From positions 372,001-436,000 of the forward strand of contig NZ_CP016177.1 in assembly GCF_001677275.1 (NCBI RefSeq): a stretch of 64,000 nucleotides of DNA. Direction: 5' to 3'. This document shows, piece after piece, positions 36,720 to 49,437 of this stretch. The first letter of the stretch is position 1. Each line of letters opens with the position of its first letter. The translations under genes and the position numbers were made by a program. The notes beneath the pieces were generated by a model that saw only the letters and a list, made by a program, of their open reading frames with translations, was not told the DNA's origin and ran no database searches. The stretch is from Vibrio breoganii (GTDB lineage Bacteria; Pseudomonadota; Gammaproteobacteria; Enterobacterales; Vibrionaceae).

Positions 36720-37207
36720 TGGATATTTCTGCAATGACTCCCCGTCGACCGTATCTGCTTCGCGCATTTTATGACTGGTTGGCGGAGAATGAACTGACTC
36801 CTCACTTAGTGGTTGACGCTACTATGCCAGGAGTACGCGTACCCGAAGAGTATGTACAAGATGGACAAATCATCTTGAACGTTGCTCCTCGTGCTGTAGG
36901 CAACCTAGAGATTGGCAACGAAGCGTTAACGTTTCATGCTCGTTTCGGTGGTCGACCTCATTCAGTTATCGTTCCTATCTACGCTGTGCAGGCTATCTAT
37001 GCTCGCGAAAATGGCGCAGGAACTATGTTTGAGCCTGAAGAGGCTTATGACGATAACTTAGAGATGGAAGAAGAGAATCACTTGGCTTCTGCTGACTCTT
37101 TAACCGCGGTTGAAGATACAGTAGAAGTTGAAGTAGAGCCTTCTCCAGACCCTGATGATGAACCGCCAAGACCTAAAGGTCGTCCAAGCCTTCGCGTGGT
37201 GAAATAA
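36719..37207 (+). CDS. sspB: ClpXP adaptor SspB
   Basis: SspB binds ssrA-tagged proteins and delivers them to ClpXP. The 162-residue protein has the compact substrate-binding domain (residues 5-110, with FYDWLAENELTPHLVVDA and RFGGRPHSVIVPIYAVQAIYARENG in part), a long acidic linker, and the C-terminal ClpX-tethering motif GRPSLRVVK. The ATG overlaps the sspA stop by one base. The bidirectional terminator at 37222 closes the unit. Confidence 0.96.
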   Translation: MDISAMTPRRPYLLRAFYDWLAENELTPHLVVDATMPGVRVPEEYVQDGQIILNVAPRAVGNLEIGNEALTFHARFGGRPHSVIVPIYAVQAIYARENGAGTMFEPEEAYDDNLEMEEENHLASADSLTAVEDTVEVEVEPSPDPDDEPPRPKGRPSLRVVK

Positions 37208-37221
37208 CACCAAAGAAAACA

Positions 37222-37249
37222 AAAAGAGGAGCCCTAGGGCTCCTCTTTT
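37222..37249. terminator. Bidirectional terminator, sspB and dolP
   Basis: A perfect 28-bp palindrome: AAAAGAGGAGCCCT followed by its exact complement, with A- and T-runs at the ends. It lies between convergent genes. Confidence 0.9.
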
Positions 37250-37281
37250 ATTTTCTAAAGCTAACGCTAATAAAACAGCAA

Positions 37282-38064
37282 TTAGTTTTCAATGGACTCT
37301 TCGACGATATCTCCAGAGCGGTCAATAACCACATCGCCTTCTATGATGTCACTCTCATCTGCTGCGCTATCGACTAGCGGTGCTTGTTCAAGTGCTGCAT
37401 CTTCTACGCTAGCATCAACCACAGGGGCTTCTGCTGCAGGTGCCTTAGCATCGCTGGTTGGAGCTGGAGCTTTTTTGGCTTCTAAGGTGGCAAGGTCAGC
37501 AATCTCAAAACCACGAATCACCAATTTTACGCCACTAACATTGCGAGCTGTATCTGTGGCAATATCTGCGCTTTCAGGTGTGACGTAACCGAACAGGAAT
37601 ACTTCACCGTTCTCAGTAATCACTTTAACCGATACGCCTTTCAGCTTGTCTTCTCTCATTAGAGCGGATTTAACCTTAGCGGTGATCCAGCTGTCACGGC
37701 TCATCTGAGAGACATTGATAACCGGCTGTATGCGCAGTTGGTTATAGACCTTTTTAACGCCTGAAATCTTTTCAACATGTTCTTCAACTTGAGTGCTGAG
37801 CTCTTCTGTCGGCGCTTGGCCAATCAAGACCACTTTGCCTCTAAAGGAGCTCGCCGCTACACGAACTTTACCTGAGAATGGCGGTTTGTTACCTAAAGCA
37901 GCAGCTTCAAATTCGATATTATTATCGCTCCAGATCTCTCGCGTAGAGCGATCATCAGTCACGATATCAGAGGAGTCACTGACAAACATGCCCGCGCAAC
38001 CAGAGAGAAGCAGCGATGCAAGTATTGTCGCTACATATAAAGAAAGCTTGCGAGTGTACAACAT
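37282..38064 (-). CDS. dolP: BON-domain outer membrane lipoprotein DolP with acidic tail
   Basis: DolP (YraP) supports outer-membrane integrity and BAM function in E. coli. The 260-residue precursor has a lipobox LLLSGCAG with C23 as the lipidated residue, two BON domains (about 43-112 and 120-195) with the FRGKVVLIGQ and FLFGYVTPESAD strands, and then an extra tail of about 65 residues rich in Ala, Pro, Asp and Glu that E. coli DolP (191 residues) lacks. It is the last gene of lpoA-yraN-diaA-dolP. Confidence 0.92.
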   Translation of the reverse strand: MLYTRKLSLYVATILASLLLSGCAGMFVSDSSDIVTDDRSTREIWSDNNIEFEAAALGNKPPFSGKVRVAASSFRGKVVLIGQAPTEELSTQVEEHVEKISGVKKVYNQLRIQPVINVSQMSRDSWITAKVKSALMREDKLKGVSVKVITENGEVFLFGYVTPESADIATDTARNVSGVKLVIRGFEIADLATLEAKKAPAPTSDAKAPAAEAPVVDASVEDAALEQAPLVDSAADESDIIEGDVVIDRSGDIVEESIEN

Positions 38065-38092
38065 GGATCTAAATCCTCACTACGGGTAATTT

Positions 38093-39037
<945 letters not shown>

Positions 39038-39054
<17 letters not shown>

Positions 39055-40864
39055 ACTCTGCCCAGCTAAGCTGGCGCTGCACTACACATTGCTCATCGAT
39101 GCTCAACACGCCGGTTTGTCCTTGCAGTGAATGTCCAGGACTGACTTTCATGTTTGGCAAGGCATTGATGAGGCTGTAAGCATCCATACCCAGTGCACGT
39201 AGGCGTTTTTGCTGGTTGCTCGACTTTTCCCAGATGCCTTGCATCTGCGTGTCTAACTCCTCGTTCGGCTCTACCAACATTGGAATATCGCTGTAGATAA
39301 CACCAGATAGATCTTGAGACGCACGCTTCACGCCAGTGTTGCTGCGCGAGTTTGCATACAGCTTAGGCGGTGTTGCCTCTGGGTTGATTGCCACGTTAAT
39401 AAACGGCTTAATAAGGTTAAGCTCAGAATCACCCGCAATGATGTAGACGGCATCGATGTCTCTACGAGAACGCTGCTCCGACTCCATCTCCATTCCCATC
39501 AGCTTGTCCATCTGTGCGATACGTTTTTGGCTATCTTGTAGGCCAAATACGGTATTGATAGCAAACTGTAGTTGGTTTTTAGAGCGGAAGTAGGAAACGG
39601 CACTCTTGGTTTCGTTGTTCTTGTTCCATTCTTCATTGAACGCGTCAGCCATACGTTGGCCGTAGCTTCCACGTGGTGCAATGATCAATGGGTATTTAGC
39701 GCCAGTATCCGCTAGGTGTCTTGCTGCCTCAGCCGCTTCTTGCTCTGGAGATAAGGTTACGTAACAGAAGTCAGAGCCTTCTAGAATCTCTTTCGGGAAG
39801 TTAAGGGCTAGCATAGGGATTGGGTTGTCGCTGTCTTGCTGAAGTTCTTGCAGCTCTTCAATGGTATTGCGCATCAAAGGACCTACTACAAAGTCAACAT
39901 TCTGCTCTTCCAGTTGTTGCTGAATCTGAGTTGTGTCGTTCTTGTTACTATCAATAACAACGTACTCTGCTTCTGGAAGCCTAGCTTCATCACTCATCAT
40001 AGCGAAAACAAAGCCATCTCTGATTACTTCAGCTTGCTTCGCAAACTTGCCACTTAGAGGAAGAACCAGTGCGGTCTTATTTGGCTGAACGATCTCTAAA
40101 GCTAAAATGTCTTTTATTTCCTGCGGCGTATAGAGCGATGCAGGATGGCTAAAGTTCTCGTCAATCCAAGCTTGCAATGATTTTTGCAGCTTAGGAAGGT
40201 TGTGGCTGTATGACTGGTTGGCGATAGCCAACTCTTGCCACCCTTTAAGCTCATGCTCGTTTTCAGCAATCTGCATTGCCTTGAGTTCGTCGACAGTGAC
40301 GCTGTTCATTAATGCCCAGATTTGGTCAACGTTCTCTTGCTGTTGCTCTTCCGATAGAAAGTCTGCGCGCAGTACTTGCTCTCTTGCAGCATCTAGTGGC
40401 TGGTAAAGATCTTGATAGATCTCAGAGCGCAATTCGTAGTAGCGTTGCCACTGTGTGCGTTCTAGTCGCCATTCATTGCGAAAGTTAAGTTGCTTTAAGG
40501 CATCGGTTGGCTGTTCTTCATTAAGAAGCAGTTGAGCTCGTGCTAATTGCCATTCAGCCTGTTGTGTCTCTGACATGTTTTGCTGTGCTAGACGCTGGAT
40601 AATGCGATTTGCTAGGCCAGCATTATCTTCTTCAACCGCGGCTTTTAAAGATAAAATTAACCAATCAATTTGTTCGGAACCGTCAGAAGAATCAGCCTTG
40701 ATCAGGTAGTATTCTGAGGTTTGAGTTGGCTGATTGAGAATATTGGATTGTTGCGCAGCTTCTGGATCAGAAGAGGGACTTGAACAAGCCGCAAGAAGTA
40801 CAGACAATGCAATGGGAGTAAGAATGCGTGATACACTGTATCCAGATCGATTTTTTTGCGCCAT
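39038..40864 (-). CDS. lpoA: Penicillin-binding protein activator LpoA
   Basis: LpoA is an outer-membrane lipoprotein that reaches through the periplasm and activates PBP1A. The 608-residue precursor has a lipobox LLAACSS with C27, an N-terminal TPR-like helical domain (to about residue 250) and a C-terminal domain of the periplasmic binding protein type 1 fold, which contains LVLPLSGKFAKQAEVIRDG, IAPRGSYGQRMADAF and AVYIIAGDSE. It is divergent from rsmI with only 62 bp between, as in E. coli. Confidence 0.94.
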
Positions 40865-40926
40865 GAGTTCTTTAATAATTGTGGATTAATTACCTCTATA
40901 TTAATCCCTCAAGTGACGGTAAACAA

Positions 40927-41790
40927 ATGACAGATAACAATTCTTTTGATTCTTCGACAGCGACCCTCTATATCGTCCCTACTCCAATAGGGAATTTAGG
41001 CGATATTACGCAGCGCGCTATTGAAGTTTTGAACGGTGTAGACTTGATTGCAGCGGAAGATACACGTCACACAGGACGACTGCTTTCACACCTAAATGTA
41101 GGCACGCGTACCTTTGCTCTGCACGACCACAATGAGCAACAGAAATCTCAAGTTCTCGTTGAAAAACTCCTTGAAGGTCAATCAATTGCGTTGGTTTCCG
41201 ATGCAGGGACTCCTCTAATCAGCGACCCTGGCTATCACTTGGTTAATCAGTGTCGTCAGGCTGGCGTTCGCGTTGTGCCTTTACCGGGAGCTTGCGCGGT
41301 CATCACTGCATTGAGCGCGGCAGGCTTGCCGTCGGATCGCTTTAGCTTCGAAGGTTTCTTACCTCCAAAGAGTAAAGGAAGAAAAGATCGCTTCTTGGAG
41401 CTCGCTAAGGTCGAACGCACCTGTATTTTCTATGAATCGCCGCACCGCATCATGGATTCTCTCGCGGATATGCTTCAAGTATTAGGCCCAGATCGCCAAG
41501 TAGTGTTAGCTCGCGAGTTAACTAAGACGTTTGAAACCATACAAGGTATGCCTTTGGGTGAACTCATTCCTTGGCTTGAAGAAGACGCTAACCGTATTCG
41601 CGGCGAAATGGTGTTGCTGGTTCACGGTTACCGTGAAGAAAGCAGTGATGAATTGCCAGAAGAAGCGCGACGTACTTTGGCTATATTGACTAAAGAACTG
41701 CCGTTGAAGAAAGCGGCAGCTCTAACCGCAGAGATCTATAGTTTGAAAAAGAATGCGCTATATAAGTGGGGACTTGAGCACATCGAGTAG
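40927..41790 (+). CDS. rsmI: 16S rRNA 2'-O-methyltransferase RsmI
   Basis: RsmI methylates the ribose of C1402 in 16S rRNA; RsmH, encoded just downstream, modifies the base of the same nucleotide. The 287-residue protein shows the tetrapyrrole-methylase-fold motifs [42 protein letters not shown] and [14 protein letters not shown] start it at ATG 40927 ([20 protein letters not shown]), not at 40879, which lies in the shared promoter region with lpoA. Confidence 0.95.
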   Translation: MTDNNSFDSSTATLYIVPTPIGNLGDITQRAIEVLNGVDLIAAEDTRHTGRLLSHLNVGTRTFALHDHNEQQKSQVLVEKLLEGQSIALVSDAGTPLISDPGYHLVNQCRQAGVRVVPLPGACAVITALSAAGLPSDRFSFEGFLPPKSKGRKDRFLELAKVERTCIFYESPHRIMDSLADMLQVLGPDRQVVLARELTKTFETIQGMPLGELIPWLEEDANRIRGEMVLLVHGYREESSDELPEEARRTLAILTKELPLKKAAALTAEIYSLKKNALYKWGLEHIE

Positions 41791-41817
41791 CGGATAGGCG
41801 GTTAAGCCCTTATTTGA

Positions 41818-41847
41818 TTAGACATCTGTGATCTTTGTCAGTACAAT
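41818..41847 (+). promoter_or_regulatory. Promoter of rnpB
   Basis: TACAAT (41842-41847) sits seven bases before the expected RNA 5' end; TTAGAC (41818-41823) is 18 bp upstream of it. The -10 is close to consensus, as in other rnpB genes. Confidence 0.55.
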
Positions 41848-41854
41848 CCGCCCC

Positions 41855-42239
<385 letters not shown>

Positions 42240-42240
42240 A

Positions 42241-42267
42241 AAAAGCCCCGCCTTGGCGGGGCTTTTT
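42241..42267 (+). terminator. Terminator of rnpB
   Basis: GCCCCGCC and GGCGGGGC (42245-42262) form a perfect stem after AAAA and before five T. Confidence 0.92.
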
Positions 42268-42461
42268 GCTATCTAAAACCGATCAAAATGCTCTTTGCTT
42301 CTTTATATAGGACGCTTTCCCTTCGAGCTAAACACATCAAAGGTGCAACCCCTTGCACTGTTTAAGTAATTATTTGGTGATTTTACTTACTAACGCTGAC
42401 TAAACCAGACTATTTCAGTACACTAAGCTAATAGTTATCTAAATTAAATCGAGCTTTTGTA
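42268..42461 (+). promoter_or_regulatory. dcw cluster upstream region, no mraZ
   Basis: These 194 bp carry no gene; mraZ, which usually heads dcw clusters, is absent and so are its TGGGN-type sites. A perfect inverted repeat GTGCAA-CCCC-TTGCAC lies at 42343-42358, and an AT-rich stretch precedes the rsmH start. No outstanding sigma-70 promoter was found. Confidence 0.5.
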
Positions 42462-43412
42462 ATGAGCGAATCCTTTAAACACGTCTCCGTTTTACTCGAC
42501 GAATCCGTTGATGGCCTGAACATCAAACCCGATGGTACTTATATCGACGGTACCTTTGGACGCGGTGGTCACAGCCGAGTTATTTTGTCTAAACTGGGCG
42601 AGAATGGTCGACTGTTTAGTATTGATAGAGATCCACAAGCCATCGCTGAAGCTGCGAAGATTGATGACCCTAGATTTACCATTATCCATGGCCCATTTTC
42701 AGGTATGGAAGGCTATGCACAAGAGCGAGGTCTTGTCGGCAAGGTCGACGGTGTGCTTCTTGATCTTGGTGTTTCTTCTCCACAGTTAGATGATGCAGAA
42801 CGTGGCTTTAGCTTTATGAAGGATGGCCCGCTCGATATGCGTATGGACCCAACATCAGGGATCCCTGTATCAAAGTGGCTACAAGATGCCGATGTTGAAG
42901 ACATTACTTGGGTGATTCGTGAGTTTGGTGAAGATAAGCATGCATGGCGCATCGCCAAAGCTATTGTTGCCTATCGTGAGAATGAAGAAAACGAACCACT
43001 TGTTCGTACGGGACAACTAGCGAAGCTTATCTCTGACGCAGCCCCAAAAAGCTTTAAAGAGAAAAAGCACCCAGCGACTCGCTCATTTCAGGCATTTCGC
43101 ATCTACATCAACAGTGAGTTGGATGAGATTGCCACAGCCTTGAATGGGGCGAAGAATATTTTAGCGGAAGAGGGGCGCTTGTCTGTGATTAGTTTCCACT
43201 CTCTAGAAGATAGAATGGTGAAGCAATTCATGCGCAAGGAAAGCCGTGGTCCGCAGGTTCCGCATGGTATTCCTATGACTGAAGAGCAGATTCGTGCGCT
43301 AGGCAGTGCCGCAATGAAAACAGTGGGTAAGGCAATTAAGCCATCACTTTCAGAATTGGACGTCAATATTAGAGCAAGAAGCTCAGTATTAAGGATTGCC
43401 GAAAAGCTATGA
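42462..43412 (+). CDS. rsmH: 16S rRNA m4C1402 methyltransferase RsmH (MraW)
   Basis: RsmH adds a methyl group to N4 of C1402 in 16S rRNA. The 316-residue protein has the family start [14 protein letters not shown], the SAM-binding [13 protein letters not shown] near residue 27, [20 protein letters not shown], and the substrate region [13 protein letters not shown]. It heads the dcw cluster here and overlaps ftsL by four bases (ATGA). Confidence 0.97.
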   Translation: MSESFKHVSVLLDESVDGLNIKPDGTYIDGTFGRGGHSRVILSKLGENGRLFSIDRDPQAIAEAAKIDDPRFTIIHGPFSGMEGYAQERGLVGKVDGVLLDLGVSSPQLDDAERGFSFMKDGPLDMRMDPTSGIPVSKWLQDADVEDITWVIREFGEDKHAWRIAKAIVAYRENEENEPLVRTGQLAKLISDAAPKSFKEKKHPATRSFQAFRIYINSELDEIATALNGAKNILAEEGRLSVISFHSLEDRMVKQFMRKESRGPQVPHGIPMTEEQIRALGSAAMKTVGKAIKPSLSELDVNIRARSSVLRIAEKL

Positions 43413-43744
43413 GTGAATCAGGGAAGTTGATTCAAACTGAAGTGCCATTATTAGGGAAGATCATTGTACGCGATCTGTTTACCGCAGGTCGTGTGCCACT
43501 TTTTTTGTTGATTCTTCTCTTTTTTAGCGCAATAACTGTAGTGCTCACCACGCATATGACGCGACAAGCGATCTCTCAAAAAGATGTCGCTCTGGAGGGT
43601 CGTGAGCAGCTAGATGAAGAGTGGCGCAATCTTATCCTCGAGGAGAATGCTCTTTCCGAACACAGTCGTGTCCAGAAAATGGCAACCTCAGAACTCGAAA
43701 TGAAGCGACCAGACTCTGATAAGGAAGTCATAGTTAAACTGTAA
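43409..43744 (+). CDS. ftsL: Cell division protein FtsL
   Basis: FtsL joins FtsB and FtsQ in the divisome and signals activation of FtsWI. The 111-residue protein has a short cytoplasmic segment, one membrane span (about residues 29-48, [20 protein letters not shown]) and a periplasmic coiled coil with heptad leucines. Sequence identity in this family is low, so the call leans on size, topology and position between rsmH and ftsI. It overlaps both neighbours. Confidence 0.94.
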   Translation: MSESGKLIQTEVPLLGKIIVRDLFTAGRVPLFLLILLFFSAITVVLTTHMTRQAISQKDVALEGREQLDEEWRNLILEENALSEHSRVQKMATSELEMKRPDSDKEVIVKL

Positions 43745-45501
43745 TGAAACCGACTAAAAAGAAACCCGCCAAGACAACCAAAAAGCGCACCCCTAGAAAG
43801 GTAGAACCCAGCAAAGTGGTTTCTGCTGATACCAGTATCATTAATTGGCGCTATCTAACGGTACTGGGCTTTATTTTATTGCTACTTGGTGCGTTACTCG
43901 CAAGGGTAGCTTACATCCAAGTTATTGAACCAGATACATTAATTGAACGTGGTGATATGCGTTCGGTTAGGGTGAAAGCAATGCCTTCTGCACGTGGGAT
44001 CATCTCAGATCGCAATGGCGAGCAGATAGCAGTAAGTGTTCCGGTAGAAGCGGTTTATGCCGATCCTCGAAATATTTTCACTAAGGGTGATGCATTAACC
44101 GATGTGGCTCGCTGGCATGCTCTGGCAGATGTACTGCAGCTCGATAGAGAGGCATTAATAGAGCGAATTGAGAAAAATAAAAATCGCCGTTTTATCTATC
44201 TACAACGCCAAGTTAGCCCTGCAATGGCTAAGTACATCAAAGAGTTAAAATTAAAAGGCATCGGTCTGAGAGATGAATCTCGTCGCTATTACCCAACGGG
44301 AGAGATTAGTGCTCACGTTGTGGGAGTGACAGGTATTGATAGCCACGGACTTGAAGGTGTTGAACGTAGCTACGATGAATACTTATCCGGTCAAGCGGGC
44401 TCGCGTAAGGTTCGTAAAGACCGCGATGGCCGAGTGGTAGAGAACATCTCTATGACCGAGAGCAAGCAAGGTAACCCGCTGCAGCTCACTATAGATCAGC
44501 GCTTACAGGCCATTGCGTATCGCGCGATCAAACAAGCGGTAGCGGATCATAGGGCGACATCGGGCAGTGTTGTCTTACTAGATGTGAAAACCGGTGGGAT
44601 ATTGGCTATGGTCAACTCCCCATCGTATAACCCGAATACTCGCGATCAGTTACAATCTTTCCGCATGCGAAATCGAGCTATTACTGATTCACTAGAGCCT
44701 GGTTCGTCGGTGAAGCCATTTGTAGTCTTGGCAGCATTAGATAATGGTACTGCTGATCTGAATACGGTTATCGATACCGGTAATGGTGTCATGCGTGTTG
44801 GAGGAAGCCGAGTACGAGATACCTCTAAAGTGGGTAAGGCCGATCTAAAAACCATCCTTAAGAAGTCGAGCAACATTGGTGTTGCTACCTTGGCTTTGGA
44901 TATGCCGCTAGATTCTCTTTTAGGTATGTATCAGTCTATTGGCTTTGGCTCTACGTCTGGAATTAACCTTGTCGGTGAAACAACGGGCTTGTTCCCTAAT
45001 CGTCGACGTTGGTCTCAGTTTGAAATCGCGACACTCGCCTTTGGTTATGGCTTATCCGTCACGCCGCTTCAACTTGCTCATGCCTATGCGACCTTAGGGA
45101 GCTACGGGAGCTTCAAACCTCTGCACATTATTAAAGACGCCAAGAACCTTGATGCTAAGCAGGTTGCAGATCCTGAGCATGCTCGTGAAGTGCTGGAAAT
45201 GTTGGAAGCTGTGACGCTTAAAGGAGGCACCGCGACACGTGCTGCCGTACCTGGTTATCGTGTAGGTGCTAAAACGGGTACCTCGCGTAAGGCTAAGGCG
45301 GGTGGCTACAGTGATGAGTACGTCACCATCACTGCCGGTGTAGCACCGATCAGCAACCCTCGAGTGGCTCTGGTTGTCGTGGTGAATGAGCCACAAGGTG
45401 ATGATTATTACGGTGGCTCAGTAGCTGCCCCTGTTTTTTCCGAAGTTTTGAAGGGAGCACTGCAGATCTTGAATGTGCCGCCCGATGCTAATAAAAGTTA
45501 A
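43744..45501 (+). CDS. ftsI: Division transpeptidase FtsI (PBP3)
   Basis: FtsI cross-links septal peptidoglycan and is the target of aztreonam and cephalexin. The 585-residue protein has an arginine/lysine-rich cytoplasmic tail, one span (about 36-57), the pedestal domain, and the transpeptidase with S321-SVK324 nucleophile motif, S375-S-N377 and K510-T-G512. All three active-site motifs are intact. It overlaps ftsL by one base and precedes murE by nine. Confidence 0.97.
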   Translation: MKPTKKKPAKTTKKRTPRKVEPSKVVSADTSIINWRYLTVLGFILLLLGALLARVAYIQVIEPDTLIERGDMRSVRVKAMPSARGIISDRNGEQIAVSVPVEAVYADPRNIFTKGDALTDVARWHALADVLQLDREALIERIEKNKNRRFIYLQRQVSPAMAKYIKELKLKGIGLRDESRRYYPTGEISAHVVGVTGIDSHGLEGVERSYDEYLSGQAGSRKVRKDRDGRVVENISMTESKQGNPLQLTIDQRLQAIAYRAIKQAVADHRATSGSVVLLDVKTGGILAMVNSPSYNPNTRDQLQSFRMRNRAITDSLEPGSSVKPFVVLAALDNGTADLNTVIDTGNGVMRVGGSRVRDTSKVGKADLKTILKKSSNIGVATLALDMPLDSLLGMYQSIGFGSTSGINLVGETTGLFPNRRRWSQFEIATLAFGYGLSVTPLQLAHAYATLGSYGSFKPLHIIKDAKNLDAKQVADPEHAREVLEMLEAVTLKGGTATRAAVPGYRVGAKTGTSRKAKAGGYSDEYVTITAGVAPISNPRVALVVVVNEPQGDDYYGGSVAAPVFSEVLKGALQILNVPPDANKS

Positions 45502-45509
45502 GAAATAGT

Positions 45510-46994
45510 ATGAATGTTCAATGCACACTGCAGCACCTTGTTCAGCCTTGGCTGAATAATCTAAGTGAGAAACTGGGTCAGATCTCTGTGTCGGACTTAG
45601 AGCTAGATAGCAGGCAAATCCAGCCGGGTTCTACCTTCGTAGCCATTAAAGGGCATACCGTTGACGGCAGACGCTTCATCTCAAATGCGGTAAAAGCCGG
45701 AGCGAGTCTGGTGATAGCTGAAAGTGATGACGATTATCCTCATGGCAGTACCGTATGGATGGGTGAAACCCCTGTATTGTATTTGGATAGCCTGAGCTTG
45801 AACCTGTCTGCGATAGCGAGCCGATTATATCGCTTTGATAACATGGATCTTATTGCTGTTACTGGCACAAATGGCAAAACCACGATTACGCAAATTATCG
45901 CCCAGTGGCTAGATAGTGTAGGCAAGCAAGCTGCGGTTATGGGCACTACGGGGAATGGTTTTCTTTCTTCTCTCAAAGAGGCAAAAAATACCACAGGCAG
46001 TGCGATTGAAGTGTGCAAAACGCTATCGCAATTAAGTGGACTAGGCGCTGATATCACTGCTCTGGAAACCTCGTCACATGGCTTGGTTCAGCATCGTATC
46101 AAGGCGTTAAAGTTTGTGGCGGCGGTGTTTACCAATCTAAGTCGAGACCACCTTGATTATCACGGAAGTATGGCGGAATACGCTAAGGCAAAACTGAGCC
46201 TATTTACCGAGCATTCGTGCAAACATAAGGTGATCAATGCCGATGATTCTGTAGGTCAGGAGTGGTTAGAACTATTGCCTGATGCGATAGCGGTATCTTT
46301 GCTAGAAAAGCCTCAAACTAAACAATATATGTACGCGAGCAATGTTCGTTACTCAGAGCAGGGTATCGAGATTAGCTTTGAGAGTAGTTGGGGGAAAGGA
46401 GTACTAAAGGCACCACTTATCGGTGAGTTTAATGCAAGTAACCTGCTACTTGGCTTTACCACTCTTCTTAGTTTGGGCTTTGATATCAGGGCTTTACAAA
46501 AGGCAGCAACACAATTGCAGCCGGTCATTGGCCGAATGGAACTCTTTCAAACGGCTGACAAAGCTAAAGTAGTGGTGGACTATGCTCATACTCCAGATGC
46601 ATTGGAAAAAGCATTGTGCGCCTTGCGAGTGCATTGTGAAGGACAGTTGTGGGCGATCTTTGGTTGTGGTGGCGACAGAGACAGTGGCAAGCGTCCTATG
46701 ATGGCTCAGGTCGGTGAACGATTCGCAGACCGCGTTATTCTTGCTGACGACAACCCGCGTAGCGAAGATCCCGCTCTCATTATCCAAGACATGCTAAAAG
46801 GCGTTTTAAATCAACAATCTGTGACTGTTGAACATGATAGATTCAAAGCCTTGTCCTATGCTATTGAACAGGCAACGTCTAAAGACATTATTTTACTGGC
46901 CGGTAAAGGGCACGAGGATTATCAAATCTTAGGAGATGACACCATTCATTACTCTGATCGTGAATCGGCAATGACCTTGTTGGAGCTAATTTAA
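45510..46994 (+). CDS. murE: UDP-MurNAc-tripeptide synthetase MurE
   Basis: MurE adds meso-diaminopimelate to UDP-MurNAc-L-Ala-D-Glu. The 494-residue protein has the ATP loop [11 protein letters not shown] near residue 114 and the DNPR motif in [11 protein letters not shown] near 411, which marks diaminopimelate rather than lysine specificity. This agrees with a Gram-negative wall and with dapB at the end of the window. It overlaps murF by one base. Confidence 0.97.
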   Translation: MNVQCTLQHLVQPWLNNLSEKLGQISVSDLELDSRQIQPGSTFVAIKGHTVDGRRFISNAVKAGASLVIAESDDDYPHGSTVWMGETPVLYLDSLSLNLSAIASRLYRFDNMDLIAVTGTNGKTTITQIIAQWLDSVGKQAAVMGTTGNGFLSSLKEAKNTTGSAIEVCKTLSQLSGLGADITALETSSHGLVQHRIKALKFVAAVFTNLSRDHLDYHGSMAEYAKAKLSLFTEHSCKHKVINADDSVGQEWLELLPDAIAVSLLEKPQTKQYMYASNVRYSEQGIEISFESSWGKGVLKAPLIGEFNASNLLLGFTTLLSLGFDIRALQKAATQLQPVIGRMELFQTADKAKVVVDYAHTPDALEKALCALRVHCEGQLWAIFGCGGDRDSGKRPMMAQVGERFADRVILADDNPRSEDPALIIQDMLKGVLNQQSVTVEHDRFKALSYAIEQATSKDIILLAGKGHEDYQILGDDTIHYSDRESAMTLLELI

Positions 46995-48355
46995 TGATAA
47001 GCACTCAATTATCGGATATGGCCCTCGCTGTAGACGGACGTTTGCTTGGAAGCAACTTAGCAATTGAGTCAGTTTCCACGGACAGTCGCAACATAGGCTG
47101 CAATGGATTGTTTGTGGCTTTAGTTGGAGAGCGCTTTGATGCTCATAACTTTTGCGAACAAGCGGTAGAGCAGGGCGCCGTTGCGTTATTAGTAGAAAAA
47201 GAACTGCCATTGCCCGTTCCACAGCTCATTGTCGACGATACTAAGTTGGCCTTAGGAAAATTAGGCGCTTGGAATTTTGCTAAAGCTGATATGCCTAAGG
47301 TGGCGATCACTGGCAGTTGTGGCAAAACCACAGTCAAAGAGATGCTAGCCTCAATTTTATCTTTGCGAGGCGAGGTTTTAGCCACCGCAGGAAACTTCAA
47401 TAACGATATTGGCGCTCCACTTACTCTGCTGCGTGCCACAGAGCAACACGATTTTTCTGTGATTGAATTGGGCGCAAACCATGAGCACGAAATTGAATAT
47501 ACAGTGAACTTAGTCCAGCCCGATATTGCTCTAGTGAATAATGTTGCCGCCGCTCACCTTGAGGGGTTTGGCTCAATGCAGGGCATTATGAAAGCGAAGG
47601 GAGAGATATTCTCCACCTTAGATGAAGGCGGTCTTGCACTGTATAACTTAGAGAGCCAAGGCGGAGAGTTATGGCAAGCCTTACTTGAAAATAAACGAGT
47701 ACAAACCTTCTCTTTAGATAATTCGCTGGCTGAGTACTATGCAGGCAATATTGCTATAGATAGCAATGGCTTAGCGAGTTTCCATCTGCATACCCCATTT
47801 GGTATGGCAGAGGTGAAATTAGGGGTTGTTGGTCGCCATAATGTAGCGAATGCAGTAGCGGCAGCAGCGATAGCCTTAAATTTGGGAACTGACCTGCCAA
47901 CGGTAGTTCGTGGGCTTGAATCGGTGGCTCAAGTTAAGGGACGGGTTGCAGTTGAGCAACTCACAGACAAAATACGTCTTATTGATGACAGTTATAATGC
48001 CAGCGTACCGGCGATGAAGGCTGCTGCTGACTTGCTTGGCACGTTTGAAGGGAGCCGCTGGCTTATCTTGGGATTTATGGCTGAATTAGGCAAAGAAAGT
48101 CTTGAACTTCATCGGCAAGTCGGTGAATATGCAGCAAAATTTGGGTTTGAGCATGTACTGACTTATGGGGATGACACTAAGGTAATTAGTGATGTGACTC
48201 ATGGGCGTCATTTTGAAGATCACCAAAGCCTGATGGCTTTCATTGAACAACAACTCTCTACTCAACCACACACTCAACATACTTTGCTCGTTAAGGGCGC
48301 AAACAGTGCGCAGATGAGCAAGATTGCCGCTGCTTTGAAGGAGAAGCTTAAATGA
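46994..48355 (+). CDS. murF: D-alanyl-D-alanine adding enzyme MurF
   Basis: MurF adds the D-Ala-D-Ala dipeptide to UDP-MurNAc-tripeptide, completing the pentapeptide. The 453-residue protein shows the N-terminal binding domain, ATP loop [13 protein letters not shown] near residue 105, [22 protein letters not shown], and the C-terminal [13 protein letters not shown]. Its ATG overlaps the murE stop and its stop overlaps the mraY start by four bases. The D-Ala-D-Ala ligase gene is not in this cluster. Confidence 0.97.
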   Translation: MISTQLSDMALAVDGRLLGSNLAIESVSTDSRNIGCNGLFVALVGERFDAHNFCEQAVEQGAVALLVEKELPLPVPQLIVDDTKLALGKLGAWNFAKADMPKVAITGSCGKTTVKEMLASILSLRGEVLATAGNFNNDIGAPLTLLRATEQHDFSVIELGANHEHEIEYTVNLVQPDIALVNNVAAAHLEGFGSMQGIMKAKGEIFSTLDEGGLALYNLESQGGELWQALLENKRVQTFSLDNSLAEYYAGNIAIDSNGLASFHLHTPFGMAEVKLGVVGRHNVANAVAAAAIALNLGTDLPTVVRGLESVAQVKGRVAVEQLTDKIRLIDDSYNASVPAMKAAADLLGTFEGSRWLILGFMAELGKESLELHRQVGEYAAKFGFEHVLTYGDDTKVISDVTHGRHFEDHQSLMAFIEQQLSTQPHTQHTLLVKGANSAQMSKIAAALKEKLK

Positions 48356-49434
48356 TTATCTGGCTAGCGGATTTATTACAGCCTTATTTTTCGTTCTTTC
48401 GTCTTTTTGATTATCTTTCTTTTCGTTCGATACTCAGTGTTATAACTGCTTTATGTCTATCCCTGTGGATGGGGCCTAAGTTGATCCGACGTTTGCAGTT
48501 GCTGCAGATCGGTCAGGTAGTTCGTCATGACGGTCCAGAATCACACCTAAGCAAGCATGGTACACCGACCATGGGCGGTGTAATGATTCTCGCCGCGATT
48601 ACTATTACAGTATTGCTGTGGGCAAATCTTTCTAACCCCTATGTATGGGCGGTGCTCGCTGTACTGCTTGGCTATGGCGCGGTAGGTTTTGTGGATGACT
48701 ACCGCAAGGTCGTGCGCAAAAACACCGATGGCTTGATAGCGCGTTGGAAATATTTCTGGCAATCGGCCATCGCTATAGTGGTGGCTTTTGCACTGTATGC
48801 TCATGGTAAAGATACAGCCGCCACTCAGCTGGTGGTGCCATTTTTCAAAGACATCATGCCGCAATTAGGCCTGCTTTATATTGTTCTCACCTACTTTGTT
48901 ATCGTCGGTACCAGTAATGCAGTAAACCTAACCGATGGCTTGGATGGTCTCGCTATTATGCCGACCATTTTGGTGGCGGCAGGTTTTGCGGTTATTGCGT
49001 ATGCGACGGGTAACGTCAACTTCGCACAATACCTGCATATTCCCTATATTCCTTACACCAGTGAGTTAGTGATCTTCTGTACCGCTATTGTCGGTGCTGG
49101 TCTTGGGTTCTTGTGGTTTAACACCTATCCAGCTCAAGTATTTATGGGCGATGTAGGTTCTCTTGCGTTAGGCGGTGCCTTGGGCACAATCGCAGTTCTT
49201 GTACGCCAAGAGTTCGTATTGGTCATTATGGGTGGTGTATTTGTAATGGAGACCCTGTCGGTAATTCTTCAGGTAGGCTCTTACAAATTGCGCGGACAAC
49301 GAGTGTTCCGCATGGCACCTATCCACCACCACTATGAGCTAAAAGGCTGGCCTGAGCCGCGCGTTATTGTTCGTTTTTGGATCATCTCTATCGTGCTAGT
49401 ACTGATTGGTCTGGCTACGCTGAAGGTGCGTTAA
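48352..49434 (+). CDS. mraY: Phospho-MurNAc-pentapeptide translocase MraY
   Basis: MraY links phospho-MurNAc-pentapeptide to undecaprenyl phosphate, making lipid I at the inner membrane. The 360-residue protein has ten predicted membrane helices and the conserved loops [11 protein letters not shown] near 67, [10 protein letters not shown] near 117, [11 protein letters not shown] near 192, and [13 protein letters not shown] near 323. Catalytic aspartates and the triple histidine are intact. It is coupled to murF and ends three bases before murD. Confidence 0.98.
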   Translation: MIIWLADLLQPYFSFFRLFDYLSFRSILSVITALCLSLWMGPKLIRRLQLLQIGQVVRHDGPESHLSKHGTPTMGGVMILAAITITVLLWANLSNPYVWAVLAVLLGYGAVGFVDDYRKVVRKNTDGLIARWKYFWQSAIAIVVAFALYAHGKDTAATQLVVPFFKDIMPQLGLLYIVLTYFVIVGTSNAVNLTDGLDGLAIMPTILVAAGFAVIAYATGNVNFAQYLHIPYIPYTSELVIFCTAIVGAGLGFLWFNTYPAQVFMGDVGSLALGGALGTIAVLVRQEFVLVIMGGVFVMETLSVILQVGSYKLRGQRVFRMAPIHHHYELKGWPEPRVIVRFWIISIVLVLIGLATLKVR

Positions 49435-49437
49435 TCC

